Source: an uncultured Alistipes sp.
Lineage (GTDB): Bacteria > Bacteroidota > Bacteroidia > Bacteroidales > Rikenellaceae
Assembly (NCBI GenBank): GCA_944321185.1
Contig: CALUKH010000004.1
Span: 62,001 to 126,000, forward strand
DNA length: 64,000 nucleotides
Reading direction: 5' to 3'
Made by a program: the position numbers and the translations under genes. Positions 9,701 through 17,418 of the stretch are shown in pieces (the first letter of the stretch is position 1; every line of letters begins with the position of its first letter). The notes beneath the pieces are model-generated. The model was not told where the DNA came from, did not search any database, and saw only the letters and a program-made list of their open reading frames with translations.

Positions 9701-10810
9701 TTGAAACCGACGCTGAAATATCTGCGCCCCGCTCTGTTCGGAGCATTGTGGGCTGCGGTCCTCGTCTACGTGGTGTGGGCGGGGACTTCGGCACGTCGTG
9801 AGCATACGGCACGGAAGGTCCGCAGCCTGGAGGTCGAGGTCGTCGACAGCACTTCGCGCGGCTATCTGGTGACGGGTGCCCAGGTGCGCAGATGGATTTC
9901 TCAGAGCGGAATCGGCACGGTCGGCACGGCTGTTGATGCAATCGATCTGCAGGCCATCGAACGACTCATCGCCCGCAACGGTTTCGTGGACCAGGTGGCG
10001 GCCTATATTGCCGATTCGGGGGTGCTGCACGTGCGCATCTCGCCGCGCGAACCGCTGCTGCGTCTGCTCACCGACGGCATGAACGCCTACGTGACCGACG
10101 AAGGGTATGTCTTCGCCGCACCGCGCGCTTCGTCGCTCTACGTGCCGGTGGTGACGGGCTCCTACCGCCCGCCCTTCCCGGCGGACTACGTGGGCAATGC
10201 CCGCGACTATCTCGAGCAGAGCCTGCGGCAGATCGACGACCACATCGCCGAACTCGAACGCTCGAAGTATCCGGTCTACCGGCGCGAACAGGCCTATCGC
10301 GATGAGTATCAGACGATCCGCCGCAAGCGGATCAAGCGCCGCTGGTGGAAGGGCGAAAGCGCTGCGGCGTTCGACAAACGGGTCGACGAACTGCTCGACG
10401 AAAAGGCCCGTGCCCGTCGCACGTGGCGCTACCGCACGCAGGTCATCCGCACCGAAATTCAGCGCATCGAAACCCGCCAGGAGAACGAACGCCGCAAACA
10501 AAAAAAGTTGCTGAAAAGCTACGAAGATTTCATGAAACTCCTTACCTTTGTGGAGACTGTCGAAAATGATGATTTCTGGAGGTCGGAGGTGGTGCAGATC
10601 ACCGCTCATACGACCCCCAGCGGAGCATTGGAGGTCGAGCTGACCCCGCGCAGCGGTCGTTACACGATCCTTTTCGGACGTCTGGAGGAGGTGGATCGCA
10701 AGTTTGACAAGCTTCTGCGCTTCTATCGCAACGGACTTCCGGTGCTGGGCTGGGGGACCTATCGCACGATCGACATCAGGTACGACAATCAGGTAGTCTG
10801 CAAGAAGTAA
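9701..10810 (+). CDS. ftsQ: Cell division protein FtsQ with a large charged insertion
   Basis: There is no ATG between the murC stop and the membrane helix; TTG at 9701 (reading MKPTLKYLRPALFG) is the likely start, giving 369 residues. One N-terminal TM helix (about 8-28) is followed by a POTRA-like part (VRSLEVEVVDSTSRGYLVTG) and, at the end, a FtsQ beta region (DFWRSEVVQI...GWGTYRTIDIRYDNQVVCKK). Between about residues 162 and 275 lies a very charged Arg/Lys/Glu-rich helical stretch (for example RRKRIKRRWWKGES) that Bacteroides FtsQ of about 240-250 residues lacks. Identity rests on position between murC and ftsA plus the C-terminal pattern. Confidence 0.85.
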   Translation: MKPTLKYLRPALFGALWAAVLVYVVWAGTSARREHTARKVRSLEVEVVDSTSRGYLVTGAQVRRWISQSGIGTVGTAVDAIDLQAIERLIARNGFVDQVAAYIADSGVLHVRISPREPLLRLLTDGMNAYVTDEGYVFAAPRASSLYVPVVTGSYRPPFPADYVGNARDYLEQSLRQIDDHIAELERSKYPVYRREQAYRDEYQTIRRKRIKRRWWKGESAAAFDKRVDELLDEKARARRTWRYRTQVIRTEIQRIETRQENERRKQKKLLKSYEDFMKLLTFVETVENDDFWRSEVVQITAHTTPSGALEVELTPRSGRYTILFGRLEEVDRKFDKLLRFYRNGLPVLGWGTYRTIDIRYDNQVVCKK

Positions 10811-10821
10811 AAGAATATACC

Positions 10822-12351
10822 GTGGAAAGAAAGAATTATACCGTAGCGGTCGATCTGGGCTGTTCGTCGGTGGTGGTGGCCGTCGGGGAGCGGACCCCCG
10901 AGGGACTGTTGGATGTGGTGAGCGTCGTCTCGAAACCCGTCGAGGGGGTGCGCGCCGGCCGGATCGAGAACATCGAACAGGTGAGCAGCGCCATCCGTCA
11001 GGCCGTCACCGAAACCGAGGAGAAGCTCAATATCCGCATTACGGAGGCCTATGCCGGCATCTCGGGAGAGTTCGTGCGCTGTGCCCGCCATACGGATCAT
11101 GTCTTTGTCTACGATCCCCAGAACGGCGTCAACCAGAAGGATGTCGATGCGCTCTTCGACCGCATGCGCAATGTCCAGGCTCCGGATGACGAGACCATCA
11201 TGGAGCGTGTCCCGCAGAATTATGTCGTCGACGACGACCAGGAGGTGCGCAACCCCGTCGGGTCGTTCGGCAAGAAACTCTCCTCGACGTTCAACTTCAT
11301 CCTCTGCCAGAAAACCCCGATGCAGCGCCTCGACATGGCGCTCAAACGCCTCGGTATCCGCCTCGTGGGGGTGGTCTCGGATGCCATGGCTACGCCCGAA
11401 GCGGTCCTTCTGCCCGATGAGAAGGAGGAGGGTATCGCCGTGGTCGACATCGGGGCCGGGGTAACCGACGTGACGGTCTACTACCGCAACGTGATCCGCT
11501 ATATCGCCTCGATTCCGATGGGTGCCACGGCCATCAATCGCGATATCCGGACCATGAGCGTCCCCGAAAAACTGGTCGAGAGTCTCAAACTGAAATACGG
11601 TTCGGCCGTGGCCGACCTCGCCCCCGAAGACAAACTGGTTCGCGTGAACGGCCGTACGCCCCGCGAAGCCAAGGATATCCTGCTGCGCAACCTTGCCACG
11701 GTGATCGAGGCCCGCGCCATGGATATCGTCGAGTTCGTCCAGCAGGAGATCAAGGATTCGGGCTTCGCCGAGAAGCTCGCCTATGGCATCGTGCTGACCG
11801 GCGGATGCGCCAAACTCAAACATCTCGACGAACTCTTCCGCCGCGTGACGGGCATGGATGTGCGCGTGGCTCTGCCCGAAATGGGCATCACCGAGGCCTC
11901 GAAGGCCAAGGTGGCCGATCCGGCCCTTTCGACGGTGGTCGGCATCCTGCTGCACGGCGCTGAGCTTGGCGGTTGTGCCGTGATCGAGCGCCCCGTGGCT
12001 CCTCAGCAGCCCGCCGCAACGCCGACGGCTTCCGCCGCAACGCCCAATACGGCGACGCCCAATCCGTCGCCGATGCCCGGATTGCGTCGTCCCTATACGC
12101 CGACGCCGCCGGCTCCCGAGAGCTTCCGGCATGTTCCGCCGCGCCAGCAGCCGCAGCCGACCCCTTCGCCGGCGACGCCTCTGCAGCCGCAAGCTGAGTC
12201 GGAACTCGAAAACGACGCTCCGGAACACGATCCGCAGCCGGCTCCGCAACCAGCCGAGCCGCGTCGCCGTCGCGACTTGTCGTCGTTCCTCCACAAGACG
12301 CTGGAGACGATCAACAAGAAATTCTCGGCCGCCGAGGACGAAGAGATCTGA
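10822..12351 (+). CDS. ftsA: Cell division protein FtsA
   Basis: 509 residues from GTG 10822, just after ftsQ. It has the actin-like ATPase pattern: VAVDLGCSSVVVAVGE at the start, AVVDIGAGVTDVTVYY near 210, and a late LTGGCAKL. FtsA tethers FtsZ to the membrane. The core ends near residue 385. A Pro/Gln/Thr-rich linker of about 100 residues follows, then a C-terminal amphipathic segment (SSFLHKTLETINKKF) that fits the membrane-targeting helix. The long low-complexity linker explains the excess over the usual 420 or so residues. Confidence 0.95.
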   Translation: MERKNYTVAVDLGCSSVVVAVGERTPEGLLDVVSVVSKPVEGVRAGRIENIEQVSSAIRQAVTETEEKLNIRITEAYAGISGEFVRCARHTDHVFVYDPQNGVNQKDVDALFDRMRNVQAPDDETIMERVPQNYVVDDDQEVRNPVGSFGKKLSSTFNFILCQKTPMQRLDMALKRLGIRLVGVVSDAMATPEAVLLPDEKEEGIAVVDIGAGVTDVTVYYRNVIRYIASIPMGATAINRDIRTMSVPEKLVESLKLKYGSAVADLAPEDKLVRVNGRTPREAKDILLRNLATVIEARAMDIVEFVQQEIKDSGFAEKLAYGIVLTGGCAKLKHLDELFRRVTGMDVRVALPEMGITEASKAKVADPALSTVVGILLHGAELGGCAVIERPVAPQQPAATPTASAATPNTATPNPSPMPGLRRPYTPTPPAPESFRHVPPRQQPQPTPSPATPLQPQAESELENDAPEHDPQPAPQPAEPRRRRDLSSFLHKTLETINKKFSAAEDEEI

Positions 12352-12475
12352 CCCGGGGCGGGGGGGGGAGACAAGGAGAGCGTGCGGAGGAGAGTAACGA
12401 TGAGAAGAGAGGCGGAGAAAAGAGGAGAAGAGGAGAGGAAGAGAAGGTGAAGAGTGAGGGAGAAACGGTGTGAGT
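12352..12475 (+). repeat. G9/polypurine intergenic element, copy 1
   Basis: Directly after the ftsA stop: GGGGC, then exactly nine G (12360-12368), then about 100 bases almost all A and G (AGGAGAAGAGGAGAGGAAGAG is a sample), ending in GGTGTGAG at 12467-12474. Related elements sit at 31905-31979 and 61117-61184; in all three the G-rich strand is the sense strand of the local transcript. The rest of the gap up to ftsZ (12476-12586) shows no promoter that I trust. Confidence 0.6.
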
Positions 12476-12586
12476 GCACGGGCGCTGAGGATGTTCGAAT
12501 TGCCGACACGCCGGTGCATAACCGCGAAATACGGCCCGGATGGCCGGTAAAAATGAAATAGTCAGGATAAAAACGAAAATTCAGAT

Positions 12587-13918
12587 ATGGCAGACGATTT
12601 GATGTCGGAACTTAAGGCACAACGTAATGAGGATTCGATCATTACGGTGGTCGGAGTAGGTGGTGCGGGAGGCAATGCCGTGAATCACATGTGGACCCTC
12701 GGAATCCGGGGCGTACGCTTCATGGTGTGCAATACCGACCAGCAGGCCCTCGACAAAAGCCCGGTCGAACGCAAAATCTGCCTCGGTGACGACGGCCTCG
12801 GGGCCGGTAACGATGCCGAGGTCGGCCGCCAGAAGGCTGTCGAGACCCTCGATGAGATCCGTCAGGCACTCGAGGAGACCGGCACGAAGATGCTCTTTAT
12901 CACGGCCGGAATGGGGGGCGGAACTGGTACGGGAGCTTCGCCCGTGATCGCCAAACTGGCCCGTGAGATGAATCTGCTGACCGTGGCCATCGTCACCTCG
13001 CCCCTGCTGCTCGAGGGGCCGACCCGTTACGAACAGGCGCAGAAGGGTATCGAGGAGTTGCGCAAGTATGTCGATTCGCTGCTGATCATCAACAACGAAA
13101 ACATCCTCGAGATCTACGGCCGCCTCTCGCTCGGACAGGCCTTCGGCAAGGCCGATGATATTCTGGCCTCGGCCGCAAAGGGTATTGCCGAGATCATCAC
13201 CGTGGAGAGCAATCTGGTCAATGTCGACTTCTCGGATGTCTCGAAGGTGATGCGCAACAGCGGACGCGCCCACATGGCCGTGGCTACGGCCGAGGGCGAC
13301 AACCGCGCCGAAGCCGTTGCCGAGGCTTCGCTCCACTCGCCGCTGCTGGACCACAACCTCATCACGGGAGCCAAGAATATCCTGCTGAACATCTCGGTTT
13401 CGAATGCCGATGCCCTGCGTTACGACGAGGTTGTGCAGATCCTGCAGTGCATCCAGGCGCATGCCAGTGTCGAAGACGAGCGCGGCGTCATCCACAATGC
13501 CAACATCATCTGGGGTACGAGTGAGAAGCCGCAGCTGGGCAATGCCATCGAGCTGGTGGTCGTCGCTACGGGCTTCGAGGGGGGTGACGAGCAGCATCAG
13601 ACCATGAAGCCGCTGATCCCGACGTCACGCCTTTCGGACAACGTGCCGACGCCCGATCAGGCCCCCGTGCCTCCGGTGCTGGAGCCCATCAAGCCGGTGG
13701 CGCAGAAGCCCGCTTCGCGGCCCGAGCAGGTGATGCTCGGCACCAAGCCGGCGCGCTACGACAACATCGAGGCGCTGATGGCCAAACCCGCTTATCAGAC
13801 CCGTAACTCGAAATTCATCGTGCAGATGCCCGCCGGCCGCAAGGAGGTCCTCAAGGACGAGAAATCCGATAAAACGCCTCAGCAGGAGACTCCCAAGGGC
13901 GGGTCGTTGTTCGATTAA
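12587..13918 (+). CDS. ftsZ: Cell division GTPase FtsZ
   Basis: 443 residues. The tubulin-like GTP-binding domain has VGVGGAGGNAVNHM near 22-35 and the signature GGGTGTGA near 110-117, then NIDL-type strands and the T7 loop region VDFSDVSKVM. The C-terminal third is a Pro-rich linker ending KGGSLFD. FtsZ polymerises into the division ring at the inner membrane with FtsA. It is separated from ftsA by 235 bases holding the G9/polypurine element, unlike the tight spacing of the other genes in this cluster. Confidence 0.98.
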   Translation: MADDLMSELKAQRNEDSIITVVGVGGAGGNAVNHMWTLGIRGVRFMVCNTDQQALDKSPVERKICLGDDGLGAGNDAEVGRQKAVETLDEIRQALEETGTKMLFITAGMGGGTGTGASPVIAKLAREMNLLTVAIVTSPLLLEGPTRYEQAQKGIEELRKYVDSLLIINNENILEIYGRLSLGQAFGKADDILASAAKGIAEIITVESNLVNVDFSDVSKVMRNSGRAHMAVATAEGDNRAEAVAEASLHSPLLDHNLITGAKNILLNISVSNADALRYDEVVQILQCIQAHASVEDERGVIHNANIIWGTSEKPQLGNAIELVVVATGFEGGDEQHQTMKPLIPTSRLSDNVPTPDQAPVPPVLEPIKPVAQKPASRPEQVMLGTKPARYDNIEALMAKPAYQTRNSKFIVQMPAGRKEVLKDEKSDKTPQQETPKGGSLFD

Positions 13919-13933
13919 CCAATACCATACGAT

Positions 13934-15217
13934 TTGGAAGAAGCCGCTTGTTCATGGATTGAGTTCCACGGGTTTATGCCTCATGTCGCCATCCTTTGCG
14001 TGGTGACACTCTTCTTGTTGAGTATTTCGGCACTGGTTTCCGGTTCCGAAACCTCGTTCTTCTCGCTTTCGCACAATGACATCAGGCGTTTGCAGGAGAG
14101 CCGGAGCAGCCGTGCGGCGGCCGTCCTGCGCATGCTCACGGATGTCGATCTGCTGCTGGCCACGATCCTGGTGGTCAACAATCTGGTAAATATCTGCATC
14201 GTTATCCTGACCTCCGGAATCATCGATTCGCTCTTCACGTTCCTGCGCTTCGAGTTCCTCTTCAAGACGGTACTGGTGACTTTCCTGCTGCTGCTCTTCG
14301 GCGAGATTCTGCCGAAGGTTCTGGCACAGACCATCCCCGTGCGTTTCGCCCTGATGGTGGCCCGTCCGTTGTCGATGCTGCGGTGGATCTTCTATCCGCT
14401 CTCCTACCTGTTGGTCCACGCCAGCAGCCGCATCAGCGAAAAGGCCGCCCACAAGAGCGAAATCTCGCTCGACGAACTGGCCGATGCCGTCGACATGACG
14501 CAGAGTTCGAGCCCCGAAGAGCATGTGATGCTCTCGGGAATTGTCAATTTTGTCAATACCGAGGTGCAGGAGATCATGAAGCCGCGGGTCGACATGACGG
14601 CCCTCGACATTACGGACGATTACAACCACGTCAAGCGGACGATCATCGAGTCGGGATTCTCGCGCATACCGGTCTATGAGGAGGACATGGACAACATCCG
14701 CGGTACGCTCTACGTGAAGGATCTGCTGCCCTACATCAACAACGAGAAGGATTTTGCCTGGCAGCAGCTGATGCGCAAACCCTATTTCGTCCCCGAGCAC
14801 AAGAAGATCAACGACCTGTTGGCCGACTTCCAGTCGAACAAGGTGCACATGGCGATCGTCGTCGACGAGTACGGTTCGACGCTTGGTCTGGTTTCGCTCG
14901 AGGACATTATCGAGGAGATCGTTGGCGAGATTTCGGACGAGAGCGACAACGAGGAGACCTTCTACACGCGGCTCGATGCCAAAAGCTACCTCTTCGAGGG
15001 GAAAACCCATCTCGGCGATTTCGAACGGACGCTCGATCTGGACGAAGATACCTTCTCCGACGTCAAGGGCGAGGCCGAGACGCTGGCCGGCCTGATGCTC
15101 GAACTCAAACGCGATTTCCCGCGTAAGGGTGATACTTTTACGGCTCATAACATCCGCTTTACGGTGCAGGAGATGGAGGGGCACCGGATCGATAAAATCC
15201 GGGTCGATCTTCCATGA
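13934..15217 (+). CDS. gldE: Gliding-motility-associated GldE-like protein (DUF21/CBS/CorC transporter-associated)
   Basis: 427 residues from TTG 13934; an ATG at 13978 is an alternative. There are three or four N-terminal hydrophobic helices (DUF21/CNNM domain, ISALVSGSETSFFSLS), then a CBS pair (IMKPRVDMTALDI; VVDEYGSTLGLVSLEDIIEEIVGEI) and a C-terminal CorC/HlyC domain. Proteins of this type are called GldE in Bacteroidota whether or not the cell glides, and are often beside a phosphopantetheinyl transferase as here. The molecular role, possibly ion transport, is unproven. It overlaps the next gene by four bases. Confidence 0.85.
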   Translation: MEEAACSWIEFHGFMPHVAILCVVTLFLLSISALVSGSETSFFSLSHNDIRRLQESRSSRAAAVLRMLTDVDLLLATILVVNNLVNICIVILTSGIIDSLFTFLRFEFLFKTVLVTFLLLLFGEILPKVLAQTIPVRFALMVARPLSMLRWIFYPLSYLLVHASSRISEKAAHKSEISLDELADAVDMTQSSSPEEHVMLSGIVNFVNTEVQEIMKPRVDMTALDITDDYNHVKRTIIESGFSRIPVYEEDMDNIRGTLYVKDLLPYINNEKDFAWQQLMRKPYFVPEHKKINDLLADFQSNKVHMAIVVDEYGSTLGLVSLEDIIEEIVGEISDESDNEETFYTRLDAKSYLFEGKTHLGDFERTLDLDEDTFSDVKGEAETLAGLMLELKRDFPRKGDTFTAHNIRFTVQEMEGHRIDKIRVDLP

Positions 15218-15783
15218 CGCCGCGCCTGCTGCTCGAAGCGCCGATGACGGCCGACGCAACCGACCCGTGGACGACTCCCGAGGAGCGTTCCCGGGCGGCC
15301 ACCTTCCGCAATGAGCGGCGGCGTCGCGAATATCTGACCTGGCGGGCATTGCTTCGACGCGAGTTGGGCTCTCCCGGACTGCGTATCGATTACGATGCGC
15401 TGGGGGCTCCGATGCTTCCCGATGGCGAAGCCTGCATTTCGGTCTCGCATTGTGACGGTCGGGTGGCCGTGTTGATTGCATCGAGCCGCTGTGCCGTTGA
15501 CATTGAACCCGCCGCGAGGAACTTTTCCCGCGTGGCGGACCGTTACATGACCTCTTCCGAGCGGGAGCTCTCTGCCGATCCGTTGTGGCCGGGTTATGTC
15601 TGGTGTGCCAAGGAGGCGCTCTACAAATATGCCGGATGTAGTGGACTCGATTTTCGTGACGATTTGCGCGTCGTGGCGGTTGATCCTGCGGCTGGATTCA
15701 TCATGGGGCGCATTGCCGATGGTGACCCGTTGACCCTCTCGGCCTCCTGTCGCGACGGCTTTTTAGTAGTTACTCTTCTTTGA
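15214..15783 (+). CDS. 4'-phosphopantetheinyl transferase superfamily protein
   Basis: 189 residues. It has the two Sfp/AcpS-type metal and CoA motifs: CAVDIEP near 93-99 and WCAKEALYKYAG near 130-141, plus ISVSHCDGRVAV upstream. This family transfers the 4'-phosphopantetheine arm of CoA to a Ser of carrier proteins. The start ATGA overlaps the gldE stop. Short for an Sfp type and lacking a clear AcpS layout, so the carrier protein it serves cannot be read from the sequence. Confidence 0.88.
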   Translation: MTPRLLLEAPMTADATDPWTTPEERSRAATFRNERRRREYLTWRALLRRELGSPGLRIDYDALGAPMLPDGEACISVSHCDGRVAVLIASSRCAVDIEPAARNFSRVADRYMTSSERELSADPLWPGYVWCAKEALYKYAGCSGLDFRDDLRVVAVDPAAGFIMGRIADGDPLTLSASCRDGFLVVTLL

Positions 15784-15939
15784 ACGTCATCCGTCGTCAG
15801 ATTTGATGTGTATCGCGTATATATCTTGTTGTCAGTGCGATAAGTGTTGTTTTCGCTCTCTTTGCTCCCTTTGAAAGGAGAGGTCAGGCAGGCTTTCTTC
15901 AAAAAATTTACATATTTTCTAAAAATTCTTAATAAAATA

Positions 15940-15971
15940 TTTGGAAGATTCATTTTGACGCATTACCTTTG
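15940..15971 (+). promoter_or_regulatory. Strong Bacteroidota-type promoter upstream of the small ORF
   Basis: TTTG at 15940-15943 and TACCTTTG at 15964-15971 with 20 bases between, in a very AT-rich 237-base gap. Both boxes fit the TTTG / TAnnTTTG consensus. The predicted start of transcription is near 15978, about 43 bases before the small ORF at 16021. Confidence 0.8.
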
Positions 15972-16020
15972 CCGCGTCTTGAATGATAAAATATTTTAAG
16001 AATTAATTAAAATTATTTAC

Positions 16021-16098
16021 TATGAAGGCAAAGATTGGTGAGTGGGTACGCACCGCTCTGATTATGTTGGGAGAGAGCATCAAACTTCGTGAGATGTA
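16021..16098 (+). CDS. 25-codon small ORF in its own transcription unit
   Basis: ATG at 16021, stop at 16096-16098. The peptide begins MKAKIGEWVRTALIML and ends in KLREM; a helix would put Trp7, Val8, Leu12, Ile13, Leu15 and Ile19 mostly on one face with Lys/Arg/Glu on the other, so an amphipathic membrane-binding helix is possible. It sits alone between a consensus promoter (15940-15971) and a perfect terminator (16138-16182), so the transcript would be about 200 nt. The leader is AT-rich with no Shine-Dalgarno, as is usual here. I do not recognise the peptide. The transcript could instead be a small RNA and the ORF chance. Confidence 0.55.
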
Positions 16099-16137
16099 AA
16101 TCTCCTTTTTACAAGGACTTAAAACCGAAACTTCAAT

Positions 16138-16182
16138 AAACGGGAAAAGCCCGGCTCCTGCGAGCCGGGCTTTTCCCGTTTT
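16138..16182. terminator. Bidirectional intrinsic terminator (small ORF / C1 peptidase)
   Basis: Arms CGGGAAAAGCCCGGCTC (16141-16157) and GAGCCGGGCTTTTCCCG (16162-16178) are perfectly complementary around the loop CTGC. AAA before and TTTT after extend the stem and give a T-run on either strand. It ends the small unit (+) and probably the topA/peptidase transcript (-). Confidence 0.9.
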
Positions 16183-16202
16183 GGTAGGCTGGGGCCAAGG
16201 GC

Positions 16203-17399
16203 CTATTTCCAGCCGAGTTTTTTGCGGATCTCCTTGGGAACGGCGTTGCGGTTGACCATGATCGACATGGTCTTGTACTCGACGAACGGACGCGAGAAGT
16301 ACCAGAATCCGTCGTAGGGAGCCACGGTGTCCCACGAGTTCTGCACCTTGAAGTAGGGCGTTCCGAACTGATCGGTGGCCGTGCCGACGATCACCATGCC
16401 GTGATCGTCCGTGGTTTCGTAATTGTCGTAGGCCACCTGACGCATCTGCTGGTCGATCTTGCGCTCCTTGCCGGGTTTGTCGAACTTGTAGAGGGCCGCC
16501 TCCTTCTCTTTTTCGGTGAGTTTACCCCACTTCTCGGCCTCGGTGCCGCTCATGCTCTCGACGTCAGCCTCGGGGATGATACCGATACCCTTCGTGCGGC
16601 TGAAGCCCTTTTCGCTGACATCCGTACCCCAGGCAATCGTATAGCCGTTTTCGAGGGCGTTGTCGATCGTCTGCATCAGTTCGTCGAGGGGTACGTTCCA
16701 GACCGATGCCCACATCCAGTTGTCGGGCACCTCGATCATGAAGGGCTTGTAGAAGGGGTGGTGCGTGAAGGAGGAGAGGTCAACGTAGTCATCCATGTCG
16801 ATGGGCAGCGATGCGGCGAACGACTGCGGCGTATACTCCTTGCCCTCGTAGGTGAAGGTCTCGGGCATCGGGCCGAAATATTCGTCCAGAATGGCGTTGA
16901 AACCGCGTTTCCAGGCCGTAGAGAGCGTCTTGTTGCTGCCGGCGGCCGAGATTACGGCATCGAGATAGGCCTTCAGCACGGCCGAAAGTTCGTGGAAGTC
17001 GGGCTTCTCGGTTCCGTAGTTCAGACCCGGGTAGACCTCGAACGGAACGATGCCGTGAGCCTTGATGCCTTCGGTCACGTCGTGCGACGCACCGCCCTCG
17101 GCAAAGTTCAGTTCGCCATGCAGGCGGACGTACTTCACGGCCTTGTCCATGAACGAGTGGCGGACGATCCACATCTCCGAGAGGTGCATCTCGGGGCCTC
17201 CGGCACGGAGAATCTCGTTTTCGAGCATCGTCATCGTCGAATAGCACCAGCAGGTGCCGCTGCGGTTCTGGTCCTTGACCGGCGTCGAGCGGATGATCTT
17301 GACATCGGTGAAGTGATACCCTTCGGTCGAATCGGGCGTCTGGGCTGCGGCTCCCAAGGCGAGGCAGATCGCAAGAGCCGTAAGAAGCAGGTTTTTCAT
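16203..17399 (-). CDS. Secreted C1 family peptidase (PepC/bleomycin hydrolase type)
   Basis: 398 residues. A signal peptide (1-19, ending LALGAAAQ) predicts export to the periplasm. The papain-like catalytic Cys is C50 in SGTCWCYS, with Gln at DQNRSG before it; the catalytic His is in DHGMVIVG near 332 and the Asn in VQNSWD near 353. This is the order of aminopeptidase C / bleomycin hydrolase, usually a cytosolic enzyme; Bacteroidota commonly encode such exported versions. It starts 19 bases after topA ends, so it is likely read through from topA. Confidence 0.9.
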   Translation of the reverse strand: MKNLLLTALAICLALGAAAQTPDSTEGYHFTDVKIIRSTPVKDQNRSGTCWCYSTMTMLENEILRAGGPEMHLSEMWIVRHSFMDKAVKYVRLHGELNFAEGGASHDVTEGIKAHGIVPFEVYPGLNYGTEKPDFHELSAVLKAYLDAVISAAGSNKTLSTAWKRGFNAILDEYFGPMPETFTYEGKEYTPQSFAASLPIDMDDYVDLSSFTHHPFYKPFMIEVPDNWMWASVWNVPLDELMQTIDNALENGYTIAWGTDVSEKGFSRTKGIGIIPEADVESMSGTEAEKWGKLTEKEKEAALYKFDKPGKERKIDQQMRQVAYDNYETTDDHGMVIVGTATDQFGTPYFKVQNSWDTVAPYDGFWYFSRPFVEYKTMSIMVNRNAVPKEIRKKLGWK

Positions 17400-17418
17400 C
17401 GTATCGTTTGGTTTGGGG

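Noticed and set aside
12360..12368. G9 tract as a frameshifting phase-variation switch
   Set aside because: It lies after the ftsA stop and not inside any frame, so slippage would not alter a protein; only an effect on expression remains possible.
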